A stretch of 64,000 nucleotides of DNA, taken from Bacillota bacterium. Its GTDB lineage: Bacteria > Bacillota > UBA4882 > UBA8346. Made by a program: the position numbers and the translations under genes. The notes beneath the pieces are model-generated. The model did no database searches, had not been told where the DNA came from, and saw only the letters and a list, made by a program, of their open reading frames with translations. The first letter of the stretch is position 1. Each line of letters starts with the position of its first letter. Below are positions 8,012-17,114 of the stretch, in pieces. The DNA is taken from NCBI GenBank assembly GCA_023410535.1, contig JAEYPR010000030.1, positions 37,919 to 101,918 on the forward strand, written 5' to 3'.

Positions 8012-8812
8012 CTAAAACTTCGCCTTTGCGACCTCTACTGATTCTTCGCCCCAGAGCTCCGCGATCACTGTAGCCACCTGCTCCGGATCCCCGGTCGTAT
8101 AAAACCGCTCCCAGCCCGGCAACCCGTCCGGCTTCGCCAGTCCCTGCTCGGCTAAGACTCGCAGCGTCTGTCTGGCCACCGCCAGACCGGTATCGATAAT
8201 CACCAGTTCCGGGCCGCCAAGCTTTGCGATTAACGGCCGCAGAAACGGATAATGAGTGCACCCTAAGACCAACGTATCAACGCCTTTCTCAAACAACGGC
8301 CCCAGATATTTTTGTAAAAGCGCTTCCGCCTCCGGGCTTTCGGCCTTCCCGGCTTCAACCAGTTCCACCAATCCCGGCCCGGGTTGGGTATAGACCTCCA
8401 CCCCGCCCCCGTACTTCTCGACCAGCAGATTGAAGCGCGCGCCACGAATGGTCATATTGGTGGCCAATACGCCGATCTTACCGTTGCGGGTCAGATCATG
8501 GGCGGGTTTGATTGCCGGTTCCACCCCGATCACCGGCAAGCCCGGGTGAGCTTCGCGAATCTGGTCCAGGCCGGCCACGCACGCCGAGTTGCAGGCGACC
8601 ACGATCGCTTTAGCGCCTTGCGCCAGTAAAAAGTCGGTCACCTCCAAGGTTCGTTGCCGAATCGCCTCGGTGGTTTTGGTTCCATAAGGACAGTGACTGG
8701 AGTCCGCCAAATAGATCAGGTCTTCGACCGGTAACAAAAACCGAATCTCTTTTAAGATCGATAAACCGCCGACACCGGAATCAAAAACTCCCAACGGAGC
8801 GGAATTTGCCAT
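8012..8812 (-). CDS. murI: Glutamate racemase
   Basis: A 266-residue Asp/Glu racemase. It shows the N-terminal signature GVFDSGVGGLS, the catalytic Cys in VACNSA (about residue 75) and the second catalytic Cys in LGCTHYPF (about residue 185), plus the SSHCPYG substrate loop. It makes D-glutamate for peptidoglycan in the cytoplasm. The ATG at 8812 has AGAGGTG six bases upstream and is preferred to a TTG 21 bases earlier. Length matches the family (260-290). The next gene on this strand, cheD, ends 44 bases upstream, so the two may share a transcript. Confidence 0.95.
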   Translation of the reverse strand: MANSAPLGVFDSGVGGLSILKEIRFLLPVEDLIYLADSSHCPYGTKTTEAIRQRTLEVTDFLLAQGAKAIVVACNSACVAGLDQIREAHPGLPVIGVEPAIKPAHDLTRNGKIGVLATNMTIRGARFNLLVEKYGGGVEVYTQPGPGLVELVEAGKAESPEAEALLQKYLGPLFEKGVDTLVLGCTHYPFLRPLIAKLGGPELVIIDTGLAVARQTLRVLAEQGLAKPDGLPGWERFYTTGDPEQVATVIAELWGEESVEVAKAKF

Positions 8813-8856
8813 AATCAACACCTCTTGCGTCAATAATTTAACACCATTGCCACTTG

Positions 8857-9465
8857 CTATTCTCCCGCGATTTTTTCCCCTTCGTCCCGGTCGGGTTCAA
8901 CCGGTTCGTCCTCCAGACGCGGCCGGCGGACCAACGGGTTATGATCGGTATTCACCGGTCTGACCTCAGTATGATAGTCGTCAAGGAAAAACAGGACTTT
9001 CCGTCCGTGATTCCCACCGAGGTCCTGCGCGACGACGGGAATGCCCTTCTTTTCCAAATAGTCCAGGGTAAATTGAGAATTGTTGATGGCGATATTAAAC
9101 GGATATTTATTGGGGATATTCAACATATTGGCTCCGCCGTAGACTTTGGCGCGCAACCGTTCAAAAACGGCTCCTTTCGCCAGCAGTTCGGCAATGACCA
9201 TCTCCAACGAGGAGTCGCCATAACGGGCCGGATTGGTGACCTGATCGACCCGGGCCTTAGGCAGCATAAAGTGATTCATGGCCCCGATTCCCCGCTCCTC
9301 GTCATACAGACAGACGGCAATACAGGACCCCAGTAACGTACAGATCACTGCCTCCCGGTCATCACTGATCAAATATTCGCCATTGAAAATCGTACTAACT
9401 TGTTTTCCCGGAATATACAACTGCGACCCCCATGACTTTTGCTCGGCGGTGTTGAACCCGTCCAA
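8857..9465 (-). CDS. cheD: Chemoreceptor glutamine deamidase CheD
   Basis: A 202-residue protein with the CheD core: TLLGSCIAVCLYDEERGIGAMNH (shown in part) gives the catalytic Cys (about residue 48) and His (about residue 64), and RYGDSSLEMVI and KVYGGANML follow as in the family. CheD deamidates glutamines on MCPs and in Bacillota works with CheC. Residues after about 165 are an acidic extension (EDEPVEPDRDEGEK) longer than usual. The only plausible start is a TTG at 9465 with a weak ribosome site; an in-frame stop lies eight codons upstream. A CheC-like protein is encoded at 59.3 kb and a receptor at 6.4 kb. Confidence 0.88.
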   Translation of the reverse strand: MDGFNTAEQKSWGSQLYIPGKQVSTIFNGEYLISDDREAVICTLLGSCIAVCLYDEERGIGAMNHFMLPKARVDQVTNPARYGDSSLEMVIAELLAKGAVFERLRAKVYGGANMLNIPNKYPFNIAINNSQFTLDYLEKKGIPVVAQDLGGNHGRKVLFFLDDYHTEVRPVNTDHNPLVRRPRLEDEPVEPDRDEGEKIAGE

Positions 9466-9512
9466 AAGTAACGTAACCGCTGATGTTTACGCTCGGTAGA
9501 TTCCAACGGATC

Positions 9513-9547
9513 CGCCGCAATGCTCCTCAAAGCGAGGCAACTGCGGC
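9513..9547 (-). promoter_or_regulatory. Conserved-looking hairpin in the cheD leader
   Basis: On the minus strand GCCGCA/TGCGGC encloses an inner CCTC/GAGG stem. It lies in the 173-base gap between rmuC and cheD with no T-run, so it looks like a leader structure or RNA-processing site rather than a terminator. Role unknown. Confidence 0.3.
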
Positions 9548-9638
9548 TCGTTCCGTTCTTGATGTCTTTATTTACTTTGCCAATCCGCGCTTAAAAAAAT
9601 CCGTGGTTTAATCCGTTGGCGGGTTGGCAAGGTCCTCG

Positions 9639-10838
9639 TTACGACGGCGGTTCCAGATCGGTTTCGGCTTGCGCGGCAACCTCCAGCGCCAGTTCCTCAA
9701 GGGGAAGACTGTTTTGCTTCCGCAATTCCTCGATTTGACGGAGGGGTTTCTCCAATTGATTGCGGCGGGTTGCGACGAGAGCGGCGAATTCTTTTTGCGT
9801 ATCGTCCAGCCGTTTGCCCAACCGTTCGAAGGAGGCGCAAAAAGCCTCCCACTGCTTATTAAAGACGCCGATTAACTCTAAGATCTCACTAGTGGTCTGC
9901 TCGACGTTGAAGTTTTCCACCGCCTGGCGGATCACTGCCAGAAAAGCGTACAACGTCAGCGGCGAACAGAGAATCACCTTGAGACGAATGGCGTCATCCA
10001 AAATCGCGGCATCGGATTCGTGAATAAAGCCGTAAATCTGTTCGTTGGGGATAAAAACCAGGACATAGTCGAGGGTTTGATCCTGCGGATTGATATAGTC
10101 CCGGGTGGTTACTTCCTTCATCCGGTTACGGACGTCCCGCAAAAACTGTTGCTTAAAAGCTTCGGCCCGGACCGGATCCTCGGCTTGCAAGTATTGCAGG
10201 TAATTGTCCAGCGGAAATTTAACATCCATATTCAGCCGCAGCTTTTTCGGGAGAAAAAAGGTATAATCAGGCCGGCTGCCCGTGGCCGAACCTTGCTGTT
10301 TGCGATAGTTGATTCCTTCGACCAATCCGGCCGCCTGCAAAATATCTTCGGCCATCCGTTCGCCCCACTGGCCCCGGGTCCGGCTGTTGGCGAGGGTCGC
10401 CCGCAGGCTGTCGGTGGTATCCCGCAACCGGCTGGTCTGTTCGACCGCCACTTTCAACTGTTGATTGAGTTCGCCAAATTTTTGCTCGCGATCCCGTTCC
10501 AACAAGGCCACCAATTCATGGACCCGGCCCAGTTCCTTGCCCATCGCCGCAATGTTTTGATCGATCAACTGCTTTTTGGTCTCAAGCGTCTGTTCGCCAA
10601 AACGGGTTTGGTGTTTCAACGTCTCGGCGGCCAAATTCAAAAACTGTTCGGTGTTGCGATTGAGAGCTTCATAGGAGATGGCGGCGAACGATTCACGCAA
10701 CCGCAACGTTAGTTGTTCCAGGTCGCGGACCCGTTCCGCCGTTCCTTGGCGGCGCCCCCAGTCGATCAATAACATAATTGCGATTCCCAGCGCGATCCCG
10801 AGACCAAACGGCATTACCCAAAGTATGCCCGTGCTCAT
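9639..10838 (-). CDS. rmuC: DNA recombination protein RmuC homolog
   Basis: A 399-residue protein with an N-terminal membrane segment (WVMPFGLGIALGIAIMLLI), a long coiled coil (about residues 35-150) and the RmuC core: RGQWGERMAEDILQAAGL, PDYTFFLP, LNMDVKFPLDNY and VLVFIPNEQIYGF. RmuC is a PD-(D/E)XK-related putative nuclease that limits rearrangement at inverted repeats, though its biochemical role is poorly defined. GGGAGGATCG precedes the ATG. The presence near a window rich in inverted repeats is only a coincidence as far as can be seen. Confidence 0.9.
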   Translation of the reverse strand: MSTGILWVMPFGLGIALGIAIMLLIDWGRRQGTAERVRDLEQLTLRLRESFAAISYEALNRNTEQFLNLAAETLKHQTRFGEQTLETKKQLIDQNIAAMGKELGRVHELVALLERDREQKFGELNQQLKVAVEQTSRLRDTTDSLRATLANSRTRGQWGERMAEDILQAAGLVEGINYRKQQGSATGSRPDYTFFLPKKLRLNMDVKFPLDNYLQYLQAEDPVRAEAFKQQFLRDVRNRMKEVTTRDYINPQDQTLDYVLVFIPNEQIYGFIHESDAAILDDAIRLKVILCSPLTLYAFLAVIRQAVENFNVEQTTSEILELIGVFNKQWEAFCASFERLGKRLDDTQKEFAALVATRRNQLEKPLRQIEELRKQNSLPLEELALEVAAQAETDLEPPS

Positions 10839-11073
10839 CGATCCTCCCCAGGGGCAGCCCCTGTTTGTCTGTCATCCGTTGCCAATTGTAGATTTTCCAA
10901 CCTTTATAATTTCCACATTTCTTTGCATATTTCCTTTATTTTCATAAATCTTACCATCAAGGGCATATTATTTGAAGATAGCGTTTTGACCACTCAGAAA
11001 ATCGCTTCGAAGCCCGGCGGACGACTACCTACATAAGTTTCCAAAAAGTTTGCCTTTGCAAAGGGGAGCCCGG

Positions 11074-13194
11074 ATGTTAAAACTATTGCAACGTTTTAGC
11101 GGCGCCAATCTAAATTGGCGTTATCTCGCAACCGTCGCTGCTATGGTCGGATTGGGAGGCTTGGTGATCGCTTTGTTCCTCCCGTTGCCGCGGGCGCAGA
11201 TGCCAGTGGCTTCGGAAATCTATGATCGCCATCACACTCTGATCACTACCTATTTTGTACAGAACCGCCTTCCGATAGCTTTGAGCGAAGTGCCGCCGTT
11301 TCTTTGCAACGCCTTTTTAGCCACCGAGGACCACCGTTTTTATCAACATCACGGGATCAATGCCGGCCGGATCCTCAAAGCGGCCTGGAACGACTTGCTC
11401 CACGGCAGCCTAGTCGAGGGCGGCAGCACCATCACCCAACAGTTGGTGAAGAACGCCTACCTAACCCAACAACGGACCTTCGATCGCAAATTGAAAGAAC
11501 TTTATTATGCGATCAAACTCGAGTTGCACCTCTCCAAAGATCAGATCTTCGAGTTGTATCTGAACCAGATCTATTTCGGCCACGGCGCTTACGGCGTCAA
11601 GATCGCCGCCCAAACCTATTTCGGGAAGGAACTGGATCAATTAAATCAGGCGGAAATGGCGTTGCTGGCGGGATTGCCGCGTGGCCCGGCCTATTATTCG
11701 CCGTATCTTCACCCCCAGGAAGCGCAAAACCGTTTGGAAGAGGTGCTCGACCGGATGGTCCAGTGCCAATATATTACGACGGCCGATTTTGAACGGATCC
11801 GCCATCAACCGTTACGTTTGGCGGGTTTGCAGTCCAGATCCCGACCGGCGCCGTATTTCATGGCGTTGCTCCAGGCGGAGCTGGAGAAGATCTTCCCTAA
11901 GGACCCCGATATTTTGGAGACCGCCGGTTTGCGGGTGGAAACCACCCTGGATTTGCAATTACAACGCCAGGCAGAGCTGGCTTTAAACTCCGGTTTGCCC
12001 CGGTTGCTCCAGGACCGGAGCGGCCTCACCCAGCCCCAAGGCGGCTTAACCGCGGTCGACCCCGGCAACGGAGCCATTCGCGCGCTGGTCGGCGGGACCG
12101 ACATCACCAAGTCGCAGTTTAACCGGGTGACGCAAGCGCGCCGCCAACCGGGTTCGGCCTTTAAACCGATTCTTTATGCCGAAGCCTTAAGTAAAGGCTA
12201 CACCTTGGCGACGAAGATCGACCGGACGCCGGAGGTTTATCAGACCGGCGCCCAAAGTTATTTTCCGACCGACGACGATAACCCCAAAGCCACCGGTCTG
12301 CTGACGCTCCGCGAAGCCCTGGCCTCTTCCAGCAATGTGGTGGCGGTCAAACTCTTGCACAAACTGGGCATCGCGCCGACGTTGCAATTTGCCAAGACCT
12401 TGGGAATCGCTTCGGACTTGCCCAAACAACTCTCCCTGGCTTTGGGCTCCGGCGAAATTACCCCGTTGGAGCTGACCGGGACCTATCTGCCCTTGGCTAA
12501 CGGCGGCTATAAGGTCGCGCCGACAACCATTCAGCGGATCATTGACCGGACCGGGCGGGTCTTGTATCAGGCGCCGACCCAGTTCAAACCGATCCTCAAT
12601 CCGGGCGTCGCTTATCTGGTCACCCAAGCGATGACCGGCGTATTGCGGGACGGCGGAACGGCCGCCAATATTCAGTCTCTGATCGACCGGCCCGCCGCCG
12701 GCAAGACCGGCACCACCGAGCAAAACCGCGACGCCTGGTTTGTAGGCTATACGCCCGATTTGCTGACCTGCGTCTACGTTGGTTGCGACCACAATGAAAA
12801 GCCGCTGCCGGGCGCCGCCAATCGGGTGGCCGCTCCGATCTGGGCCAATTTTATGGCGAAAGCCCTGGCCGGAACCCCGGTCCGCGACTTTGTGATCCCC
12901 GACGAGGTGACCCGAGTCACCCTCTGTCGCGACACCGGCCAACGGGCGACCGCCTATTGCCCGCAGCAAGCCGAGTATTTTCTGACCGGAACCGAGCCCG
13001 AGGACTACTGCGATAAACACCGGGTCGTCCGGTTGCTGGTCTGCCAACGCTCCGGCCGCCTGCCCTCGCCGGACTGCAAAGAACTGGCGGAACGGGAATT
13101 CCGGCTGGGCGAGCAACCGACGGAAGTTTGCGACATCTGCCCGAGGCAATTCCCCTTCTTCAAATGGTTTGAACGATTGTTCCGAAAAAGGTAA
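11074..13194 (+). CDS. Class A penicillin-binding protein (PBP1A family), bifunctional
   Basis: A 706-residue peptidoglycan synthase. After one membrane anchor (about residues 16-38) comes a GT51 glycosyltransferase domain with EDHRFYQHHG (catalytic Glu about residue 85) and GGSTITQQLVKN. The transpeptidase domain has SAFK (Ser about 361), SSN (about 420) and KTGT (about 544). The C-terminal ~80 residues hold paired cysteines (CRDTG...YCPQ, CQRSG...DC, CDIC), possibly disulfides or metal ligands outside the membrane. AAGGGGAG upstream supports the ATG at 11074. It polymerises and cross-links the cell wall; the bifunctional layout is complete. Confidence 0.93.
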   Translation: MLKLLQRFSGANLNWRYLATVAAMVGLGGLVIALFLPLPRAQMPVASEIYDRHHTLITTYFVQNRLPIALSEVPPFLCNAFLATEDHRFYQHHGINAGRILKAAWNDLLHGSLVEGGSTITQQLVKNAYLTQQRTFDRKLKELYYAIKLELHLSKDQIFELYLNQIYFGHGAYGVKIAAQTYFGKELDQLNQAEMALLAGLPRGPAYYSPYLHPQEAQNRLEEVLDRMVQCQYITTADFERIRHQPLRLAGLQSRSRPAPYFMALLQAELEKIFPKDPDILETAGLRVETTLDLQLQRQAELALNSGLPRLLQDRSGLTQPQGGLTAVDPGNGAIRALVGGTDITKSQFNRVTQARRQPGSAFKPILYAEALSKGYTLATKIDRTPEVYQTGAQSYFPTDDDNPKATGLLTLREALASSSNVVAVKLLHKLGIAPTLQFAKTLGIASDLPKQLSLALGSGEITPLELTGTYLPLANGGYKVAPTTIQRIIDRTGRVLYQAPTQFKPILNPGVAYLVTQAMTGVLRDGGTAANIQSLIDRPAAGKTGTTEQNRDAWFVGYTPDLLTCVYVGCDHNEKPLPGAANRVAAPIWANFMAKALAGTPVRDFVIPDEVTRVTLCRDTGQRATAYCPQQAEYFLTGTEPEDYCDKHRVVRLLVCQRSGRLPSPDCKELAEREFRLGEQPTEVCDICPRQFPFFKWFERLFRKR

Positions 13195-13243
13195 CCAAGG
13201 AAGTACCCCCGGCGTTGCCGAAAACGCTTGGGGGAGAATACAA

Positions 13244-13290
13244 ATCCCCTCGCCTGCATGGTAGCTTACAGGCGAGGGGATGCTTTGTTT
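13244..13290. terminator. Strong terminator hairpin between convergent genes
   Basis: ATCCCCTCGCCTG (13244-13256) pairs with CAGGCGAGGGGAT (13269-13281) and is followed by a T-rich stretch. A smaller stem (CCCCCGGCGTT/AACGCTTGGGGG, about 13206-13235) precedes it. It separates the PBP gene from the convergent REC-HDOD gene. Confidence 0.8.
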
Positions 13291-13332
13291 CAACCGCTAT
13301 TTTAGGGATCCGGTTTTTGGCAAACCGATGAT

Positions 13333-14547
13333 TCAATACAGCTCCGCCTGCTCCGCCAGGACTTTGCGATAGACCCCCAGCCATTTCTGAACTTGGTCCT
13401 GTTTCTCGATTTGCAACAGGTAATGAACGTCCAAGCCGGGAATTTCGTTGAAACTGCCGGTCCCGCCGCCCACGAAGGCGTTGGCCACGTGCACGGTGGT
13501 CAGGGCGGTGAAGCCGCTGTCCAACAGTTTCGCGGGATTATGGTGGAAGGCGACCGCCAACACCACCGGCTCGGGGATGCCCCAGAGGCCAAGCAGATAG
13601 GCTCCCACTTCGGCGTGGGAAGCGCCGAAGATCTCATATTCGGCTTGGTAAATATCGCAATGCTGGATCTGGCTGTAATTGGCCGCCTCCAAATATTGGT
13701 CCGGCGATTGGATCAGGACCAATTTCCCGATATCATGCAGGATCCCGGCGATCAACGCCTCCTCCTCCAGGCTTTTGTCCATCACCTCTTCACGGGAGAG
13801 CGCCTGAGCCAGTTTGCCAACGAGCAAGCTATGTTGGGACAAGCGTTTCACCGAGAAAACCTCCAGCAAACGCGGATCGACTTTAAAGTTGGCGAAGGCG
13901 TAGGTATAGACCACTAACGCCCGTAACGTGTCCAGCCCAATCAGGTTGACCGCCTGCTGCGGGGTGACCACGCGCCGCGCCAGTCCGAAATAGGCGGAGT
14001 TGACTACCTGCAGCACTTTGGCAGTGAGCGCGACATCCTCGGCCACCATTTCCCCAACCCGTTTCAATGAACAATCGGACGATTGCAATTCCTTCAAAAT
14101 TTGCAGGTACAACGGGGGGAAACTCGGCAATTTGCTGATCCCGGTGGCTAAATTGACCAATGTTTTATTGCGCAACACATCCTGAAACCGGTGACTCCGT
14201 TCGATGATTCCCTTTAAAACGGCGACATCCAACGGTTTGTCCAAAAAACGGTGGGTCGATTTGGTCACCCGCATCACCTGCGCTTTATCATCGGCGTCCG
14301 CCGTGATCACCCGGATCGTCTCCGGCCATTGCTGCATAATCGTTTGCAACAATTTGCAACCGTCAATCTCCGGCATCTGAAAATCGGTCACGACTACTTC
14401 AAACGCCGACTCGGCCAGAAGTTCCAAAGCCACGGCCCCGCTGGTCGCGTACACCGCTTCCAATTCGGGGTAGCACTCCTTGATCTGCGTTTTGATCGTC
14501 TCCAGGGCGACCGGCTCATCATCCACAAATAAAATTCTTTTTTTCAT
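13333..14547 (-). CDS. Response regulator with HDOD output domain
   Basis: A 404-residue protein with an N-terminal receiver domain (FVDDEP, phospho-acceptor Asp about 55 in VVTDFQMPEIDG, conserved Lys in FLDKPLD) and an HDOD domain (about residues 150-350) with LPSFPPLYLQIL, VVNSAYFG, LGLDTLRALV-like segments and HDIGKL. HDOD proteins act as regulatory output modules in chemotaxis, quorum and c-di-GMP circuits. The ATG at 14547 has AGAGG upstream; an earlier in-frame start would add 32 residues unlike a receiver domain. No histidine kinase lies next to it, so it is an orphan regulator here. Confidence 0.88.
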   Translation of the reverse strand: MKKRILFVDDEPVALETIKTQIKECYPELEAVYATSGAVALELLAESAFEVVVTDFQMPEIDGCKLLQTIMQQWPETIRVITADADDKAQVMRVTKSTHRFLDKPLDVAVLKGIIERSHRFQDVLRNKTLVNLATGISKLPSFPPLYLQILKELQSSDCSLKRVGEMVAEDVALTAKVLQVVNSAYFGLARRVVTPQQAVNLIGLDTLRALVVYTYAFANFKVDPRLLEVFSVKRLSQHSLLVGKLAQALSREEVMDKSLEEEALIAGILHDIGKLVLIQSPDQYLEAANYSQIQHCDIYQAEYEIFGASHAEVGAYLLGLWGIPEPVVLAVAFHHNPAKLLDSGFTALTTVHVANAFVGGGTGSFNEIPGLDVHYLLQIEKQDQVQKWLGVYRKVLAEQAELY

Positions 14548-14892
14548 CGGGTCAACCTCTTTATTTTCCAAAGTTACGGGCGATACCATGGCCGGTCTCT
14601 TGCCAGCCGTACCGCGCCAAACCAAAATGGCCAAATATAACAAATGATTTATCCGATTCTCTTTTTTTCATCGGAAAAAAATACGGAACCATTGAGAGTT
14701 AATTGACACCACCCAAGAGTAAACTTTTGGGCTGAAGCGCCTTTAGCTATTTTTTGGGGCAGCCAAACTTTCGTGCCCGGATCCCGGCCGGCTGAATATG
14801 CTATATAAATTGTGGAAAATATGTCGCAGTCAAGATCGTCTCAAATATTTAGGGCGACATATATAGTAATCCGTCGTCCAGGGGGAATTGCC
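14548..14892. other. Divergent intergenic region with stem-loop element
   Basis: This gap separates the divergent REC-HDOD gene and the small helical gene. It contains a TCCGAT/ATCGGA stem near 14651-14674, an extended -10-like TGCTATAT about 14799, and the ATATGTCGC...GCGACATAT hairpin described separately. Confidence 0.4.
14817..14866 (+). promoter_or_regulatory. GCGACATATAT stem element, copy 1
   Basis: ATATGTCGC (14819-14827) and GCGACATAT (14854-14862) pair across a 26-base loop that contains CAAGATCGTC. A close relative lies at 54126-54168 next to the MntR-type gene. It sits 30 bases before the small gene at 14893, so it would be in its 5-prime leader or operator. Confidence 0.4.
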
Positions 14893-15270
14893 ATGAACAC
14901 TGCCGACCGTCCGCTGCATGAGGCTGCGGCGTCATGGGTCGAAGCCATGCTGACCATATTACGGGAGCTGAGTGGTTCCAATTGCTCAAAACTCCTAAAA
15001 GACCTGTTGGAAAGGGATCAACGCCAGTTCGAAGCTTTGGCCAATCATTTGCAAATGCTCCAATCGACGCTCCCGGTCAACCCCTGGGAAAATTATCATT
15101 GGACTGTAAATTTCGCTTTTTTCCTATCGCAACTGATCCGCAACTCGGAGCAGCTTTTTCAACATCTCGCCACCGAACCGGAGGCGGTGCCAACGTCGCT
15201 CCGTCCCTGCCTAGTGGCGGACCTGTTCCGTTTCATCCGGTTAGCCAACCGGCTGCCGAATCTTTATTGA
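14893..15270 (+). CDS. Small helical protein, unknown
   Basis: A 125-residue protein that appears all-helical, with no membrane segment or signal peptide and no motif I recognise. GGGGGAATTGCC precedes the ATG at 14893. The composition (many Leu, Arg, Asn and Gln; two Trp) suggests a soluble cytoplasmic protein. It is divergent from the REC-HDOD regulator and followed by a 286-base gap, so it is probably monocistronic. Confidence 0.5.
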   Translation: MNTADRPLHEAAASWVEAMLTILRELSGSNCSKLLKDLLERDQRQFEALANHLQMLQSTLPVNPWENYHWTVNFAFFLSQLIRNSEQLFQHLATEPEAVPTSLRPCLVADLFRFIRLANRLPNLY

Positions 15271-15556
15271 CCAACAGGACCTGAACTTCAGCGCTCCTCT
15301 CCAAAATCAGCCAAAACTTGCAGATCAACACTCCGCTGCCACTACCAGTCGTTCCCACAAGGAAACTGTCATACGGTAAAGAATTTGCTATTCTTAGAAA
15401 CGCCTGACAGGAACAGTTTAAATTGTAACACGTAGCAACTAACACCACGGTCGTACTAACAGATGCAGTTCAAATCAGAGCCTATATCCAGCAACGTTTG
15501 CAGCCACAACTTTTTGCCCGCCGTGGAAAACAACGGACAAAAAGGGAGCTGAGAAT

Positions 15557-16690
15557 GTGCAGTTGAAAGCAGGTTTGGTCTCATTTTTGGTGATTGGATC
15601 GATTACACTTTCTTCATCAGTCGTTTTTGGACAAACGTATTATGTGCAACCCGGCGATTCGCTCTACACCATCGCAGCGCGTTACGGAACCACCGCGACT
15701 GCCCTCCAACAAGCGAACGGGCTTGGTTCCACAGCCCTTTACCCGGGACAAGCCCTCAATGTGGGTTCGGGGAGCTCGGGTTCCAACGGTTCCACGTCTT
15801 CAGCGTATAAAGTTCGCTCCGGCGACACATTATACCTTCTTTCCCAGCGCTTTGGGGTATCGGTCGATGCGATCAAAAGCGCCAACAACCTGTCAGGCAA
15901 TTCTTTGATGGTTGGCCAACAGATTACCATTCCGCAATCGGGCGGTTCCGGGACAAGCGGGTCAACCACCACCACGACATATAAAGTCCAAAACGGCGAC
16001 ACGCTTTACTTGATTGCCCAGAAGTACGGAATCAGCGTTGCCGCGTTGCAAAGCGCCAACGGTCTCTCCGGCACCAGCCTTTGGATCGGGCAATCCTTAA
16101 AGATTCCCTTGAGCGCCAACGGTTCAACCGGATCGGGCAGTTCCACTTATACCGTCAAAAGCGGCGATACATTGTACCTGATCGCGCAACGTTACGGCAT
16201 CACCGTTGACGCTTTGCGTCAGGCCAACAGCCTCTGGAGCGACTCGCTTTATTTGGGTCAGTCCTTGAAGATTCCGAGTGGCTCATCCGGTTCCGGCGGT
16301 AACAGTAGCAGTGGCAGCATCAGTCAGAGCGATCTGAATCTGCTGGCCCGTTTGGTCACGGCCGAGTCCGACGGCGAACCATTTTCCGGACAAGTCGCCG
16401 TCGCCGCGACCATTTTGAACCGCTTGAGCGATCCGCGTTATCCGAAGACCATTCCGGGAATCATTTATCAGGTCGACAATGGGAGTTATCAGTACAGCCC
16501 GGTTTTGGACGGCCGGATCAACACCCAAGCCTCGGCCAGCGCCATCCGCGCCGTTGAATCGGCCATCGGCGGCTGGGACCCGAGCAACGGCGCCAATGGT
16601 TTCTACAACCCCGCCAAGACCACCAACGCCTGGGTCCGTTCCCAGACGGTGACCGCCGCCATCGGCGACCATGTATTCTTTAGTTATTGA
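15557..16690 (+). CDS. Cell wall hydrolase with four LysM domains (SleB-type)
   Basis: A 377-residue exported protein: signal peptide (residues 1-25, ending VFG-QT), four LysM repeats (about 27-69, 84-126, 142-185, 198-241) joined by Ser/Gly linkers, and a SleB/hydrolase_2 catalytic domain (about 258-377) with the conserved Glu in VTAESDGEP (about 270). LysM binds glycan chains; SleB domains cleave peptidoglycan, typically the spore cortex, as lytic transglycosylases. The GTG at 15557 has AAAGGGAG eight bases upstream. A second, LysM-free relative is encoded at 60.0 kb. It may act in germination or in vegetative wall turnover. Confidence 0.92.
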   Translation: MQLKAGLVSFLVIGSITLSSSVVFGQTYYVQPGDSLYTIAARYGTTATALQQANGLGSTALYPGQALNVGSGSSGSNGSTSSAYKVRSGDTLYLLSQRFGVSVDAIKSANNLSGNSLMVGQQITIPQSGGSGTSGSTTTTTYKVQNGDTLYLIAQKYGISVAALQSANGLSGTSLWIGQSLKIPLSANGSTGSGSSTYTVKSGDTLYLIAQRYGITVDALRQANSLWSDSLYLGQSLKIPSGSSGSGGNSSSGSISQSDLNLLARLVTAESDGEPFSGQVAVAATILNRLSDPRYPKTIPGIIYQVDNGSYQYSPVLDGRINTQASASAIRAVESAIGGWDPSNGANGFYNPAKTTNAWVRSQTVTAAIGDHVFFSY

Positions 16691-16717
16691 TTGATAGCGA
16701 AATAGTTTTAAGCAACA

Positions 16718-16752
16718 ACGCAGGAGTGCTAAAAGCTCCTGCGTTTTGTTTT
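16718..16752 (+). terminator. Terminator after LysM/SleB gene
   Basis: ACGCAGGAG pairs with CTCCTGCGT (about 16718-16743), followed by TTTTGTTTT. Confidence 0.85.
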
Positions 16753-16757
16753 GGCGG

Positions 16758-16946
16758 CCCGATCCGCCGGCGCGGCGGTCTGATTCGACATCCCGGGACC
16801 GGAGCGGGAAATTCAACAAGTAGAATTCGACATTCCGGCGCCTGAAAACCAATTTTCGCTAGCAATATTCGACATCCGGGCGGTTGTTTTGACCCTTCCG
16901 GCGCCGGAATTGGACGGCCCGGTTCCGGGATAAGCGATTCCGGTCG
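16758..16946. repeat. 21-bp-period degenerate array, locus 1
   Basis: Cutting the sequence every 21 bases from 16758 gives nine consecutive units that align without gaps; recurring words are ATTCGACATCC, ATTCGACATTCCGG, TTTTGACCCTTCCGG and GATTCCGG. Individual units are only loosely alike, but the phase is exact. Three other arrays of the same period and flavour lie at 29.3, 39.2 and 48.6 kb. It directly follows a terminator. Confidence 0.7.
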
Positions 16947-17030
16947 TTAGCGAAGGGATTGGGCACTGGGCATTGGGCTGAGCGATGTGGGGATGCGGGG
17001 ATGCGGGTTGAAGAATTGTTTTGGGATAAC

Positions 17031-17063
17031 CCTCCGCCCAGGAGTGAACTCCTTGGGCGGGGG
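17031..17063 (-). terminator. GC-rich hairpin after CAT-like gene
   Basis: CCTCCGCCCAGGAGT and ACTCCTTGGGCGGGGG form a nearly perfect stem downstream of the minus-strand acetyltransferase gene. The trailing sequence has few T residues on the minus strand, so terminator strength is uncertain. Confidence 0.45.
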
Positions 17064-17114
17064 GATCATGAAGCAAATTTCGTCATAATCGTACCACTTA
17101 ACGGTAGAACGAGC

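Noticed and set aside
10020..10712. Plus-strand open frame of 230 codons inside rmuC
   Set aside because: Shadow of rmuC; starts at a non-optimal codon and shows no domain pattern.
12187..13293. Long minus-strand open frame (368 codons) opposite the class A PBP gene
   Set aside because: It is the antisense shadow of a gene with complete GT51 and transpeptidase motifs; it has no ribosome site and an anomalous Gly/Arg/Gln composition.
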